DNA of 64,000 nucleotides from Rs1 sp000416275 (GCA_965243635.1 OZ251574.1:4340001-4404000), one strand, 5' to 3'; numbered from the stretch's first letter, positions 27,358 to 37,430 are shown. A program made the numbers and translations. The notes: generated from the sequence alone by a model not told the origin.

Positions 27358-28518
27358 CTATTTTATCCTTATAGCCAAACTCAACAAAGCTAAATTGAGT
27401 ATTATTTGCAAATATGAGACAGAAACACAAAAAAATTAACTTTGCATTAATGATAATAGCATGTTTCAAAAACATCTATAACTACAAAGACCTACATTAA
27501 AACATTAATCAATTAGCTACCACTAATTTTTAACTATTTATAACTATTTATTAATCTTTACTTAAATTTTATTATTCAAATCATATATAACAGAAACTTC
27601 AGTTATAAAATAATTGATTATAAAATTAATAAGAAACATCGATAAAATACTTTTAAAGAGCTAGTACTTTCAATCCCGAAGCCCTGATAAAAAAGACTTC
27701 CAAGCAATACTACCCGGACAGTCGCATTTAGCAGGTCAGTTACACCTCGCTCAACCTTATGTGACCACATACCAGTTGATGCTAATTACATCGCCTATTA
27801 AAAACTTTTCAATTTTTCAGTAGCCATCGCTGCTCAACATCGATAATCTTTAGCCAACCTGAACACCCCTCCAAGCGGAGCTAGCATAGTTTATCGATCC
27901 TACCATCAATTTAACAACACCACTAAAACTAATCTGAATCCGTGAATACAGAGTATAATATTTTGATTCCACAATGGAACTGAAAAATCTTAGCTACACC
28001 CTCAGGTTCAGCAGTCATTCCTATGACCGCCGTATAATCAAGAACTTGCGCTATGTAGCGCCGTGAATCGCTGATTCAGGACGAAGGAAACCGCTAGAAT
28101 TTTCAGCTGTGTTGTAAACCACTTTGAAATCACGAGCCCAAGGAATAGGAAATCTTGCTTAACCCCAGCACATCAGATCGTGCAAAACTTCTCATTAAAC
28201 CTCCTGTTAATCCACAAAACTCAGCCGACATCATGAAAAACAGTCTATTTAGCTTTATAATCAATAAGTTATGACGACTCACAAACTGTAACCAACATCC
28301 AGGCTAAGCCTATTACCAATACCTGAGGCTCCGGGGCTTGGCCTAACCATAGCTAAAAATGATAGGTGTTCAGGTTATATTTTAAATCTACTGATAATTT
28401 AAACTTCTTTGCCTTAAGTAGAAAATGTAGGCTGGTGCTATATATATCCAGTCTATATAATACGGCTTCTATTTTTGTAGTTTATAACTGAATTTATTAC
28501 CAACGATTAAGGGATGAC
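27358..28518. other. Long divergent promoter region between pilM and mrcA
   Basis: About 1.16 kb without a gene. The first 300 bp next to pilM are very AT-rich and should contain its promoter. A decayed MITE copy lies at 27934-28080. A 12-bp inverted pair (AACCTGAACACC at 27856-27867 and its complement at 28375-28386) brackets about 530 bp including that MITE. This may be an inserted block, as such divergent regions are usually a few hundred bp. Confidence 0.5.
27934..28080 (-). mobile_element. MITE family A, degenerate copy
   Basis: In inverse orientation, the copy retains the right-end block (ATACAGAGT, TTGATTCCACAATGG), the central segment with CTCAGGTTCAGCAGTCATT and the left-end block with GCGCTATGTAGCGC and CTGATTCAGG. 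About 13 bp are missing near the start, and no target duplication is visible. Confidence 0.75.
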
Positions 28519-30891
28519 ATGCGCGCGATAAAAATACTATTCCAAATGATTTTGTCTGTAGCTGTACTAGGCGTCATTTTAGGGACTATTGCCATGGTCG
28601 GACTCTACCTCTATTTCTCCCCAAACTTACCTAATGTAGACACATTAAAAGAAGTTCATTTTCAAACGCCTATGCAAGTCTACTCCAAAGATCACAAGTT
28701 AATTGCGGAATTTGGCGAAAAGCGGCGCACCCCTATTAAATTCAACCAAGTTCCGCTAAATTTCGTACACGCACTACAAGCAGCTGAAGATGCTCGTTTT
28801 TTTGAGCACAACGGTGTTGACATCAAGGGCCTTGCTCGAGCCGTCGTTCAGCTCGCTACCACCGGCAAGAAAAAAGGCGGCGGCTCCACGATTACCATGC
28901 AGGTCGCCAAAAACTTCTTCCTCACTAGAGAGAAATCTTTTTCCAGAAAATTTAGTGAAATATTACTTGCCCTTAAAATTGAAAGTTCATTGAGTAAAGA
29001 AAAAATATTCGAGCTCTACATCAATAAAATTTATTTGGGTCATAGGTCTTACGGCATCCAGGCTGCTTCTTATGTCTATTATGGAAAGAACATCAACCAA
29101 ATTAACTTGGCGCAGCTGGCGATGATTGCCGGCCTACCTAAAGCGCCCTCTTCATTTAACCCGATTAGAAACCCAACCAGAGCAATAGTGCGACGCAACT
29201 GGATCATCGGCAGAATGTTAGGACTAGACTACATTAGCAAAGCAGAGCATGACCAAGCGATCTCTCAGCCCGTTACAGCCTATTACCACAGCGCAAAGAT
29301 TCAACTGTACGCCCCTTATATTGCCGAGATGGTGCGCAAGCAACTCTACCAAAAATACGGTGATAGCTTATATACCAGTGGCTATCAAGTAATCACCACG
29401 GTCGACAGCACAATGCAGGCTTCAGCCAACCTAGCGGTGCAAAATGGTTTGTTAGCTTATGTTAAAAGGCACGGCTATAGAGGCCCTGAAAAACAAATCC
29501 AGATTAGCACTTTAGACAGTGACGCCCGCCTAGAGATACTGGCAAAAGAACTCACCCACGCCAATATCGAACCCGCTTTAGTTTTGCAAATTACTGATAA
29601 AGATGCGATTGTGCTACGCAAGAATGGCGAACACATTACCCTTCCCTGGAAGGGTATGGCGTGGGCAAGAAAGTTCAAAAGTGTTAACAGCATGGGTCCT
29701 AAACCTAAAAAAGCAGTCGATATTCTCGCGATTGGCGACCTTGTTCGAATCAGACAAGAGCTAGACAACAAAGACCAATCTGCATATTGGGGGCTGAGTC
29801 AGATTCCAAAAGTCCAAGGCGCTATGATTGCAATGGCACCAGAGAACGGTGCGGTATTATCTTTAGTCGGCGGCTTTAGCTTCACTCACAACAAGTTTAA
29901 CCGCGCCACCCAAGCACTTAGGCAGCCCGGCTCGAATCTAAAGCCCTTTATTTACGGCGCCGCTTTACAAGCAGGCTACACCGCTGCCACAACGATTAAC
30001 GATGCCCCCATAGTTTTGCAAGGCGCCAGTTTACAGGCCAACTGGAGACCGGAGAATTCATCGCGTAAATTTTACGGCCCAACCAGGTTAAGAGTCGGCC
30101 TCTACAAATCAAGAAACTTAGTCTCGATCCGATTACTTAGAGCAATAGGCATCGATTATGCTTTAGATTATTTAGCTAAATTCGGTTTTGATAGAGAGAC
30201 TCTTCCACAAAATCTATCCCTTTCACTAGGCGCCGCAGATTTAACCCCAATCTCTTTAATCGGCGGTTACGGTCCCATCGCCAATGGCGGCTACCGAATT
30301 GATACCTTCTTTATCGACAAAATACTCAGCCCAAGCGGAGCAGTGATTTTCCAAGAAAAGCCGCGGACAGTGATCACTACGCAAGTTTTAGCTGAAGATC
30401 AATACTCACCAGCACCCAGGATCATCGATGCTCGCGATAGCTATGTTATCTACAGCATTTTAAAAGATGTTATCCGCCGGGGCACAGCCACTAAAGCCAG
30501 AGTACTAAAAAGAAATGACTTGGCTGGAAAAACTGGAACCACTAACTTACAACGTGACGCTTGGTTTACCGGCTTTAACAGTAAAATTGTGGCGACGGTA
30601 TGGGTTGGCTATGACAATCCTGCACCGCTCGGAAGAAGAGAATTTGGTGGCACGGCGGCACTGCCGATCTGGATTGACTTCATGAGCAAAACTCTAGCAG
30701 GAGAGCCAGAAGCTCCCTTAAAGCGACCTCCGGGATTAGTCAATGTGACAGTCAACGCAAAAACCGGCTTAAGAGCCCGTCACTCCAAAGGCAAAACGGT
30801 CAGTGAAATAATCAAATCTGAGGATGCGCGTCGACTGGCTCAACAAAGCGCCGAGATTAACGACTCGACCACTGACGACCTATTTAACTAG
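28519..30891 (+). CDS. mrcA: Penicillin-binding protein 1A (class A, bifunctional)
   Basis: The 790-residue protein has an N-terminal membrane anchor (about 8-30) and a GT51 glycosyltransferase domain with catalytic E90 in AAEDARFFEHNGVD and GGGSTITMQ. A PBP1A-type OB region follows (about 320-430), then a transpeptidase domain with the serine S472 in GSNLKPF and KTGTT starting at K671. It polymerises and cross-links peptidoglycan in the periplasm. The start ATG follows AAGGGA. Its divergent position relative to pilM matches ponA of Pseudomonas. Length is slightly below the 820-850 common in relatives. Confidence 0.95.
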   Translation: MRAIKILFQMILSVAVLGVILGTIAMVGLYLYFSPNLPNVDTLKEVHFQTPMQVYSKDHKLIAEFGEKRRTPIKFNQVPLNFVHALQAAEDARFFEHNGVDIKGLARAVVQLATTGKKKGGGSTITMQVAKNFFLTREKSFSRKFSEILLALKIESSLSKEKIFELYINKIYLGHRSYGIQAASYVYYGKNINQINLAQLAMIAGLPKAPSSFNPIRNPTRAIVRRNWIIGRMLGLDYISKAEHDQAISQPVTAYYHSAKIQLYAPYIAEMVRKQLYQKYGDSLYTSGYQVITTVDSTMQASANLAVQNGLLAYVKRHGYRGPEKQIQISTLDSDARLEILAKELTHANIEPALVLQITDKDAIVLRKNGEHITLPWKGMAWARKFKSVNSMGPKPKKAVDILAIGDLVRIRQELDNKDQSAYWGLSQIPKVQGAMIAMAPENGAVLSLVGGFSFTHNKFNRATQALRQPGSNLKPFIYGAALQAGYTAATTINDAPIVLQGASLQANWRPENSSRKFYGPTRLRVGLYKSRNLVSIRLLRAIGIDYALDYLAKFGFDRETLPQNLSLSLGAADLTPISLIGGYGPIANGGYRIDTFFIDKILSPSGAVIFQEKPRTVITTQVLAEDQYSPAPRIIDARDSYVIYSILKDVIRRGTATKARVLKRNDLAGKTGTTNLQRDAWFTGFNSKIVATVWVGYDNPAPLGRREFGGTAALPIWIDFMSKTLAGEPEAPLKRPPGLVNVTVNAKTGLRARHSKGKTVSEIIKSEDARRLAQQSAEINDSTTDDLFN

Positions 30892-31655
30892 CCAGCTGAT
30901 CGAGAACAAAAACCCAAGATGACTGGTTTGAGAGCAATCACCTCAACACATAACCGAAGCACTGAGACAGGTATGCATGGGAGCTTTGAAAAGTCCTATA
31001 CACTCCCTGTGCACAAAAATCTGACCGAGAGCTCAGCCCTTTTGGGAAAAACTGACAGTTGTTCAAGAAACATTGCCTGGAACAAATTATGACACCAACT
31101 CAGAAGACATGGACATAGATATATGCCGAATCACTGCGTGCTATTTAACGAAAATTTTGGTTAATCTCAACCAAACAGGCTTGAACTGACCTGCTCTCAA
31201 TTAGTCGTGTGTGACACGCTCTGAGACTTCTCAGCTTAGTACTGACTACTACCTGAATCAGTGACTTCACTGCACCACATAGTGCAAGCTCTTGATTCTA
31301 CAGCGGTTAGAAAAATACCCGCTAAGCCTACGGGTTTTATGCACGGATGCATTTATTGAGCGAATGCAGGACGCATATGAGCTTGCAGCTAAGATTTCTC
31401 AATTCCACCGTAGAACCAATATCTTACACTCTGTATTCACTTTGAAGTCACGGATTCAGCTACTAGCTATAAAAAAAGCCATTGAATTAGCTAGTAAAAA
31501 CTAAAGAAATGGCCCACGGAGTATATAGCCTCGCGCTATAGTGGGCACTTACTCACCAACACAACAAACCTAATTAAGATTCACTTTGTACTGCTACATT
31601 TCCTAGCTTTTCTCCAGTCAATATTTTTCTAACGCAACCTACAAAGCCTTCAACT
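30892..31655. other. Intergenic region with a long-form MITE and a hairpin
   Basis: No gene is seen in about 760 bp. It holds the long-form element at 31252-31460. At 31512-31547 a hairpin occurs with GCCCAC and TATAGC arms pairing with GCTATA and GTGGGC; no T-run follows, so I do not call it a terminator with confidence. Confidence 0.5.
31252..31460 (+). mobile_element. MITE family A, long form (209 bp)
   Basis: Ends are CCTGAATCAGTGACTTCA and its near complement, flanked by the 5-bp duplication TACTA on both sides. Relative to the 160-bp form it has about 50 extra bases after CCTACGGG, a segment with GGATGCATTTATTGAGCGAA in it. The same extra segment is present in the copy at 53713-53911, so the long form has itself been mobile or is ancestral. 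Confidence 0.9.
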
Positions 31656-32408
31656 TCACATTGATGTGGCTGCAGCTTCGCCCTGCTGATCTAACTCCGC
31701 CATCTGCACTTTAATCCAATCTACAGATTCCGCATGTAAGTCACTAACAGAGCGATCTTCAGCGCTAATTGGCTTGCCAATGCGCAGTGTAATCGTGCCA
31801 GGTTTTTTCAGTATTTTTCGCCCCGGCCAAAACATCCCGGCATTATGCGCCATAGGCAGCAAAGAAACATTTGCACTGACTGCCAACATAGCTCCGCCTT
31901 TATTGAACACTCCCATTTCGCCGGTAGCCAAACGCGTGCCCTGTGGAAAAATAATTACCGGAATCTCACGCTCTAATCTATTCTTTCCCTGCTCTAAAAG
32001 CTGCTTCAACGCTCCTCGTTTTTGACTGCGATCTAAGGCAATCGGTTCAAGCAACGCCAGCGCCCAGCCAAAAAATGGAATTTTAAGTAGCTCTTTTTTT
32101 AGCACGATAGAGTGCGGTCGAATTAGAGTCTGAAAAAAAATCGTCTCCCACTCACTCTGATGATTAGCGACTACCACGTAGGCTCCATTATCCGGCAAGT
32201 TTTCCAGCCCTTCTACTTTGACCTTAATCCCGCAGCACACCCTGATCAAAAAAACATAAAAGAAGTTTAAGCTAGTCACAAAACGGAAGCGTTTTTCAAA
32301 AGGTAACCATCTGGCAAACAGCACACAAATTAAGCCATGCACTATAGTTGCCAAGTAAAATGCAGCGTAGTAAATGCAGGCACGTAAAAAATTTAACACT
32401 CTGTTCAC
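31656..32408 (-). CDS. plsC: 1-acyl-sn-glycerol-3-phosphate acyltransferase (PlsC family)
   Basis: A 250-residue membrane acyltransferase. Motif I is NHQSEWE at about residues 81-87, with Glu where many members have Asp. FPQGTR is motif III, and KKELLKIPFFGWAL is the conserved block between them. It acylates lysophosphatidate to phosphatidate at the inner membrane. It has an N-terminal hydrophobic helix. It lies 40 bp downstream of moaD in the same direction. The product could use another lysophospholipid. Confidence 0.85.
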   Translation of the reverse strand: MNRVLNFLRACIYYAAFYLATIVHGLICVLFARWLPFEKRFRFVTSLNFFYVFLIRVCCGIKVKVEGLENLPDNGAYVVVANHQSEWETIFFQTLIRPHSIVLKKELLKIPFFGWALALLEPIALDRSQKRGALKQLLEQGKNRLEREIPVIIFPQGTRLATGEMGVFNKGGAMLAVSANVSLLPMAHNAGMFWPGRKILKKPGTITLRIGKPISAEDRSVSDLHAESVDWIKVQMAELDQQGEAAATSM

Positions 32409-32448
32409 ATTAATATCCTAAATAACCACTGCTCTGCTGTAGAGCTTG

Positions 32449-32703
32449 CTAGCCGCCAGTGACTGGCGGGAAGAAAGCAATCTCATCGCCTGATTGTATG
32501 ACATGCTCTAAGCCAACCATTTCTTGATTGACGGCAATTAAAGTACTGATATTTCCCAGCGCAGTTATCCATTTTTCACCGCGCTGCGCCTGTAACCAAC
32601 TGGATAAGTCGGCCACACTCTCAACACCTTGAGGAATATCGATCGACTCATCGGCCAAACCTAGCTGTTCGCGAATACTGGCAAAGTAAATAATGTCGAT
32701 CAT
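32449..32703 (-). CDS. moaD: Molybdopterin synthase sulfur-carrier subunit
   Basis: An 84-residue ubiquitin-fold protein ending in VTGG, the C-terminal diglycine that is adenylated and thiocarboxylated. DEIAFFPPVTGG is the family signature. It donates sulfur to precursor Z together with MoaE. moaE is normally next to it, but here plsC follows, so moaE must be elsewhere. It starts 2 bp after the moaC stop. Confidence 0.93.
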   Translation of the reverse strand: MIDIIYFASIREQLGLADESIDIPQGVESVADLSSWLQAQRGEKWITALGNISTLIAVNQEMVGLEHVIQSGDEIAFFPPVTGG

Positions 32704-32705
32704 CG

Positions 32706-33185
32706 CTATGCCTCCGCTTGCCAGTGGCCGCTTTTGCCACCGATTTTTTCTAATAACTTTAAATTTTGAATTTGCATGCCCTTATCCACAGCTTTACACA
32801 TGTCATAGATAGTTAAGGCCGCGGTACTCGCTGCCATAAGCGCCTCCATTTCGACCCCAGTCTGACCAGACAAACGACATGTAGCGGTGATCGCGACTAA
32901 ATTATTTTGCGGTTGCAAGTTTAAATCGACCTTCACTTTGGTCAACATCAATGGGTGACACATCGGAATTAGATCACTGGTTTTTTTGGCCGCCATGATT
33001 CCGGCAATCCTCGCCACCGCTAGTACGTCACCTTTTTTGTGACCACCACTTGCAATCAGTTCCAGAGTCTGTGGCAACATGCTGATTTCTGCATATGCGG
33101 TGGCTTCTCTGGTGGTGACAGCTTTTTCAGTCACATCCACCATCTGCGCATTTCCCTGGGCATCTAGATGGGTTAATTCAGACAT
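32706..33185 (-). CDS. moaC: Cyclic pyranopterin monophosphate synthase accessory protein
   Basis: The 159-residue protein starts with LTHLDAQGNAQMVDV and contains KKTSDLIPMCHPL (substrate-binding) and GQTGVEMEALMAAS, the MoaC signatures; catalytic Lys and Asp are in the C-terminal YDMCKAVDKGM. It converts the MoaA product to cyclic pyranopterin monophosphate. It overlaps the upstream acyltransferase gene by 8 bp, indicating translational coupling. Confidence 0.96.
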   Translation of the reverse strand: MSELTHLDAQGNAQMVDVTEKAVTTREATAYAEISMLPQTLELIASGGHKKGDVLAVARIAGIMAAKKTSDLIPMCHPLMLTKVKVDLNLQPQNNLVAITATCRLSGQTGVEMEALMAASTAALTIYDMCKAVDKGMQIQNLKLLEKIGGKSGHWQAEA

Positions 33186-34320
33186 TTTGTGACTCCGTTA
33201 CCTGTTGATTGAGGATTTTTTGCTGATTTAAATAAGGTGTAGCGTACATCGCTTTCGCTATTATTGTTTCTTGATCACTTAAATCACTAAAGCGCTTAGC
33301 AAATTCTTGCTGCCGCTGCTGACTAATTCCATCGAGCACCCCAGCGGCGATCAGATTAGAGTCGTGCAGTTGGTAATTGGCCTGTATCTGTTGGTCAATG
33401 TGTAGAGCCAGTTCAGCGGGGGTTGCTATACTCTCGTCGACTACATCGCCAAAATGCACATGCACATTCCCCTTGTACCCCGTAATCCCGGCGACAATGC
33501 TTTCAATGTCTTCAAACTCACCTTTTTGGTAAGTGCCACCATCCGCCTTAATCCCAAGTTCTTTGGCTTTTTGCTTATCACAAGGGTCAAATTCATATGA
33601 GATTGAAACAGGCACTAGATTGAGTCTTTTAGTCGCTTCAGAGAAAGTCATCGCTTTACGCTGTGCCATATATAGCATTTTCAGTAGGGCAGCATCGGTT
33701 TTATCATTGCCATCTTTGGCGCGGCCTTCACGTTGTGCTATCCAGATTGAAGCTTCATCAACGACCACTGAATGATCGATGTACGACGACAAATGAGTCA
33801 GCGCTTTGAGCATTTCACGCGGCGCCTTGGCCGAGCGTTTGACAATAAAACTTTTATTCAAACGCATTAAATCGGAGACATACTCTTTTGAGAGGAGATT
33901 ATCGCCAATCGCAATTCTCACCGTTTGCATACCTTTGTGGAAGAACATCCAGTTGACGAAAGCAGGATCCATCGCTATATCTCGATGATTGGAAATAAAC
34001 AGATACGCCCCCTCTGGATCTAAATTTTCAATCCCAGAGCAAGTGACTTTGTGCGTAGTGCGGGTGATCATCTTCTGCATAAAACCCGCCACCACTTTCT
34101 GAAAGTCACGCACCGTATCAATATCACCAAATTGTCGCGCCAGACCGATTCGCACGATACTTTTAGTTAATCGCGGTAACCAGCGGTAAAATTTTGCAAA
34201 TTTATAGTGGGAGATGGCGCCTACTAATTCATCGTTATGCAGCATTGCATTGAGCACAGCTGGTACTTCGGAATCGTTATATGGACGAATATCGCTGTAG
34301 AGATCTTGTGTTAAATTCAC
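33178..34320 (-). CDS. PlsC-like acyltransferase domain protein
   Basis: The 380-residue protein has a glycerolipid acyltransferase-like domain with SNHRDIAMDPAFVNW at about residues 110-124 in the position of motif I, and VDEASIWIAQREGRAKDGND further on in the position of the substrate motif. The spacing between His and the following Asp differs from the canonical H-x4-D, as is seen in a separate subgroup. It lacks an obvious membrane helix at the N-terminus. The substrate is unknown. The overlap with moaC suggests cotranscription, but no functional link to molybdenum cofactor is known to me. Confidence 0.7.
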   Translation of the reverse strand: MNLTQDLYSDIRPYNDSEVPAVLNAMLHNDELVGAISHYKFAKFYRWLPRLTKSIVRIGLARQFGDIDTVRDFQKVVAGFMQKMITRTTHKVTCSGIENLDPEGAYLFISNHRDIAMDPAFVNWMFFHKGMQTVRIAIGDNLLSKEYVSDLMRLNKSFIVKRSAKAPREMLKALTHLSSYIDHSVVVDEASIWIAQREGRAKDGNDKTDAALLKMLYMAQRKAMTFSEATKRLNLVPVSISYEFDPCDKQKAKELGIKADGGTYQKGEFEDIESIVAGITGYKGNVHVHFGDVVDESIATPAELALHIDQQIQANYQLHDSNLIAAGVLDGISQQRQQEFAKRFSDLSDQETIIAKAMYATPYLNQQKILNQQVTESQNV

Positions 34321-34526
34321 TGCTATCTAACCTAGCTATTTAAAGCCGCCTATTTTAGCGTTTCATGCAGCGTATTGCACTTTTTTGCGACAAGTTCCGC
34401 TGTTTCAGCTCCAGTTAACCGTCAATAGCTGACAATTACCTAGAATGTTGTAGCAAAACCATCGAGATAAGCGCAGTAAAAGGCTTACTTGCTTTACGAT
34501 GCTCGCCTCAATGGCTGGTACTGGAG

Positions 34527-35762
34527 TTATCCCAGCAGCTGACTGAAAGGAATAAAATCAACCCGCTGACCTTTGGCTACTAAGCTATCTGCGGGGATCA
34601 TAATCAAGCCATTAGCCTTGCTAGCGGTAGATAACATACCTGAGCTCTGATTGGTGAAAGGTCGCACTTGGCCATCCTCATAAACGCCTCTGAGGTACTC
34701 TTCCCTCGTACACTTTTTAACAATGTCAAAATCCGCGAGCACTTTAAAACTGAGGGTTTTTTCAAGATTGCCGCCCTGCAACTTCATCAGATATGGCCGA
34801 GCAAATAGACAAAAGGTAATCAGTGCTGATGCGGGGTTACCCGGCAGCCCAAAAATAGGCGTATTATCCACCCACCCATAAGCTAATGGCTTACCTGGTT
34901 TCAGCTTTATCCGCCACATATTTAGCTGACCTAATGAGTCGACAGCGGCTTTTATATGGTCTTCTTCACCCACCGAGACTCCCCCGGTACTAATAATTAA
35001 ATCTGCACATTGGGCCGCTTTTGCCAGTGCTGCAGTAGTCGCCTCTAAGGTGTCTGACACTTTCCCCAAATCGACCACTTGCATACCTAACTGTTGAATT
35101 AAAGCATTTAACATGGCGCGATTAGAGTTGTAAATTTTTCCATCAGCGAGGGGTTCGCCCGGCTCTACCAGTTCATCCCCAGTAGAGAGAATCGCTACTT
35201 TTAATGGTTTGTAGACAGACAATTGATTAATCCCTGCCGATGCCAGCACCCCAATATCCGCCGGCTGTAATTTTCTACCCACCGGATGCAGCAACTCGCC
35301 GCGGCGAATATCTTGCCCTTTTGGCCGGACATTTTGCCGCAGTTTAACCTTCGCAGGTAAACGAACCCCCGCTTGATCGACGCTCACTTGCTCTTGCATG
35401 ATGATCGTATCGGCGCCTTTGGGGAGTTCAGCACCGGTAAAAATACGTGCCACAGTGCCCGCTTTTAAGGTTTGTGGGGCATCTCCTGCGGCGATCCGGA
35501 TCGACTGTTCTAATATGGTTTCAGCGCCAACATTTAAATCGGCAAAGGCCAGCGCATAACCATCCATACTGCTGTTGTCTTGAGGGGGAACATCCACCAG
35601 AGATATCGGCTGATCAGCGAGAATCCGGTGCAGGGCGCAATCTAAATTAATTAACTCTACCTGCCGAGTGGTTTTGACATCTTCCAGCAACTGTTGAAGA
35701 GCTTCAGACACTGGAATAAGTGGTTGAACTTTAAATTTGATATTCTCAATAGCATCAGCCAT
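34527..35762 (-). CDS. moeA: Molybdopterin molybdenumtransferase
   Basis: A 411-residue protein of usual size. Motifs include DNSSMDGYAL, IFTGAELPKGADTIIMQE, LSTGDELVEPGEPL, STGGVSVGEEDHIK and GLPGNPASALITF. It inserts molybdate into adenylated molybdopterin. It is the first gene of the minus-strand group that continues with the acyltransferase, moaC, moaD and plsC after a 206-bp gap. Confidence 0.96.
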   Translation of the reverse strand: MADAIENIKFKVQPLIPVSEALQQLLEDVKTTRQVELINLDCALHRILADQPISLVDVPPQDNSSMDGYALAFADLNVGAETILEQSIRIAAGDAPQTLKAGTVARIFTGAELPKGADTIIMQEQVSVDQAGVRLPAKVKLRQNVRPKGQDIRRGELLHPVGRKLQPADIGVLASAGINQLSVYKPLKVAILSTGDELVEPGEPLADGKIYNSNRAMLNALIQQLGMQVVDLGKVSDTLEATTAALAKAAQCADLIISTGGVSVGEEDHIKAAVDSLGQLNMWRIKLKPGKPLAYGWVDNTPIFGLPGNPASALITFCLFARPYLMKLQGGNLEKTLSFKVLADFDIVKKCTREEYLRGVYEDGQVRPFTNQSSGMLSTASKANGLIMIPADSLVAKGQRVDFIPFSQLLG

Positions 35763-36006
35763 ATTGATTCTCTCGATGACAATTAAAATAGTTTTAAATA
35801 AATTTTACTGTAAGAATTTTACATTAACCAGTGCAATACTTACACTTGCTAGTAACATAGGTTCAATTAGATTAGGCAAAGGTTGATTAAAGACAAAATC
35901 TTACCGCTAGCCTTCCCATTTTATAAAATTTTTCTTTGTGCCTTGCCTGGTCGTACACTTAAGCCGACTGCAAACTGACAAAGCTTTACTGACAGAGCCA
36001 AACAAT

Positions 36007-36387
36007 ATGTATATAGCCGTCAAACACCTGCATTTAACCTTAATGTTATGCAGTGTTGTCTTTTTAATCGTCCGAGTGGTAGCGGCCACCGCTAACGCAC
36101 AATTTTTAAAGCGCAGGTGGATAAAAATAGCACCGCATGTCCTAGATACTTTTTTATTACTTAGTGCGATTGCATTAATGGTCATCATTCAACAATACCC
36201 AATTACCAACCATTGGCTCAGTGCTAAACTACTGGCCTTACTCGGCTATATAATTTTTGGCACACTGGCCTTAAAGGGACAAAAAAGCGCCTTAACTAGA
36301 CTTTTATATTTGGCTGTTTCCCTAAGTTTGGTCGGTTACATGATGAGTATTGCGATCACTAAAAGCCCTTTTCCCTGGGCATTTTAG
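36007..36387 (+). CDS. SirB2-like integral membrane protein
   Basis: Starting from the ATG at 36007, the 126-residue product begins MYIAVKHLHLTLM, the typical SirB2 start, and has four hydrophobic segments. A frame extending upstream to 35938 adds 23 residues with no family resemblance, so I prefer the shorter form. SirB2 was named from Salmonella invasion regulation, but its biochemical role is unknown. It stands alone, divergent from moeA. Confidence 0.75.
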   Translation: MYIAVKHLHLTLMLCSVVFLIVRVVAATANAQFLKRRWIKIAPHVLDTFLLLSAIALMVIIQQYPITNHWLSAKLLALLGYIIFGTLALKGQKSALTRLLYLAVSLSLVGYMMSIAITKSPFPWAF

Positions 36388-36521
36388 GTATTTGATAGTC
36401 AATGGGGCAATCAACGGATGCTGATTAATCCTGAATGTATCATTGACCTCGACTGCCGATAGCTAGTTTTCATTGAGGAGCGAGGTCACTGAGAAGAAAA
36501 GATCTGTTGCTAAAGTGGAAA

Positions 36522-37430
36522 CTAGTCCGTGTAGAGGGTATCCATCACCTGTGACAGTTCAGTTCTCCACGGTCGCTGATGGATGCCAAAGTTGCGCAGT
36601 AGCTTTTTACAGTTTAGCACTGAGGACGCCGGGCGCTCTGCATTGGTATAAATTTCTGAACGCGGTACCGAGTTTATGCTTTCTGTCATCAGTTGTTCGT
36701 GCTGTTTTGCCCGTAAAAATATAGCCTCTAAAAACTTATATCGAGTAGTGACTTCAGCCCCACAATAATGATAGGTACCCCAGGCGTCAGCCCCCTCATT
36801 TAGCTGCCTTATCACTGCAAAAATAACACGGGCTATATCGCCTGCAGAGGTGGGACAACCTTGACGATCGTTGGCCGCATACATCACTTTTTCACAGCGC
36901 GCTCGCGCTAGTGAACTGGTTAAAAAATTTTCATTCCACTGAGAAAATAGCCAACTAACCCGCAGGATTATATGTTTATCCCACTTGTTGCGTAGTATCT
37001 CTTCACCTTGCCACTTACTTTTACCAAAATTACCCAGGGGAATGGTTTGATCATCTTCACTATAGCCACTAGCATAGTGCCCATCGAAGACATGATCTGT
37101 AGACAAGTGAATGATCGGAATGTCCCTCTCCTTACACACTTGTGCTAAAATCCCCACAAAATCGCGGTTTAACAAATAGCATAGATCGACTTTCTTTTCA
37201 CTAACCACTACCGAGTTATAACCCAAAGTATTGACCACAAAATCTGGATTACTGCGCTCCAAAACCTCGGTCACTACTTGTTTATCTCTAAGGTTAGGGG
37301 CGTTTGATGTTGCACCGACCACCGTAAACACATCGCTAGTTTGACCTGCTTTTATCAGTGCTTTACCCACTTGCTCTTTAGGGCCTGTCACTAATATTTT
37401 AATCCTGTTGTCACTTGACCAATGAACCAT
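36522..37430 (-). CDS. RmlD-like NAD(P)-dependent sugar reductase family protein
   Basis: The 302-residue protein has a Rossmann N-terminus (KILVTGPKEQVGKAL), NPDFVVNTLGYNSV, HLSTDHVFDG and DRQGCPTSAGDIARVI, all of the RmlD (dTDP-4-dehydrorhamnose reductase) family. The catalytic YxxxK appears as FGKSK (LGNFGKSKWQGEE), so the tyrosine is a phenylalanine. That may mean altered or lost reductase activity, or a role like other RmlD-related proteins. No rmlABC genes are near, which also argues against a standard rhamnose pathway enzyme. Confidence 0.7.
   Translation of the reverse strand: MVHWSSDNRIKILVTGPKEQVGKALIKAGQTSDVFTVVGATSNAPNLRDKQVVTEVLERSNPDFVVNTLGYNSVVVSEKKVDLCYLLNRDFVGILAQVCKERDIPIIHLSTDHVFDGHYASGYSEDDQTIPLGNFGKSKWQGEEILRNKWDKHIILRVSWLFSQWNENFLTSSLARARCEKVMYAANDRQGCPTSAGDIARVIFAVIRQLNEGADAWGTYHYCGAEVTTRYKFLEAIFLRAKQHEQLMTESINSVPRSEIYTNAERPASSVLNCKKLLRNFGIHQRPWRTELSQVMDTLYTD

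Noticed and set aside
35938..36006. 23-codon upstream extension of the SirB2-like gene
   Set aside because: SirB2 proteins start at the MYIAVKHLHL-type sequence; the extension has no family match.
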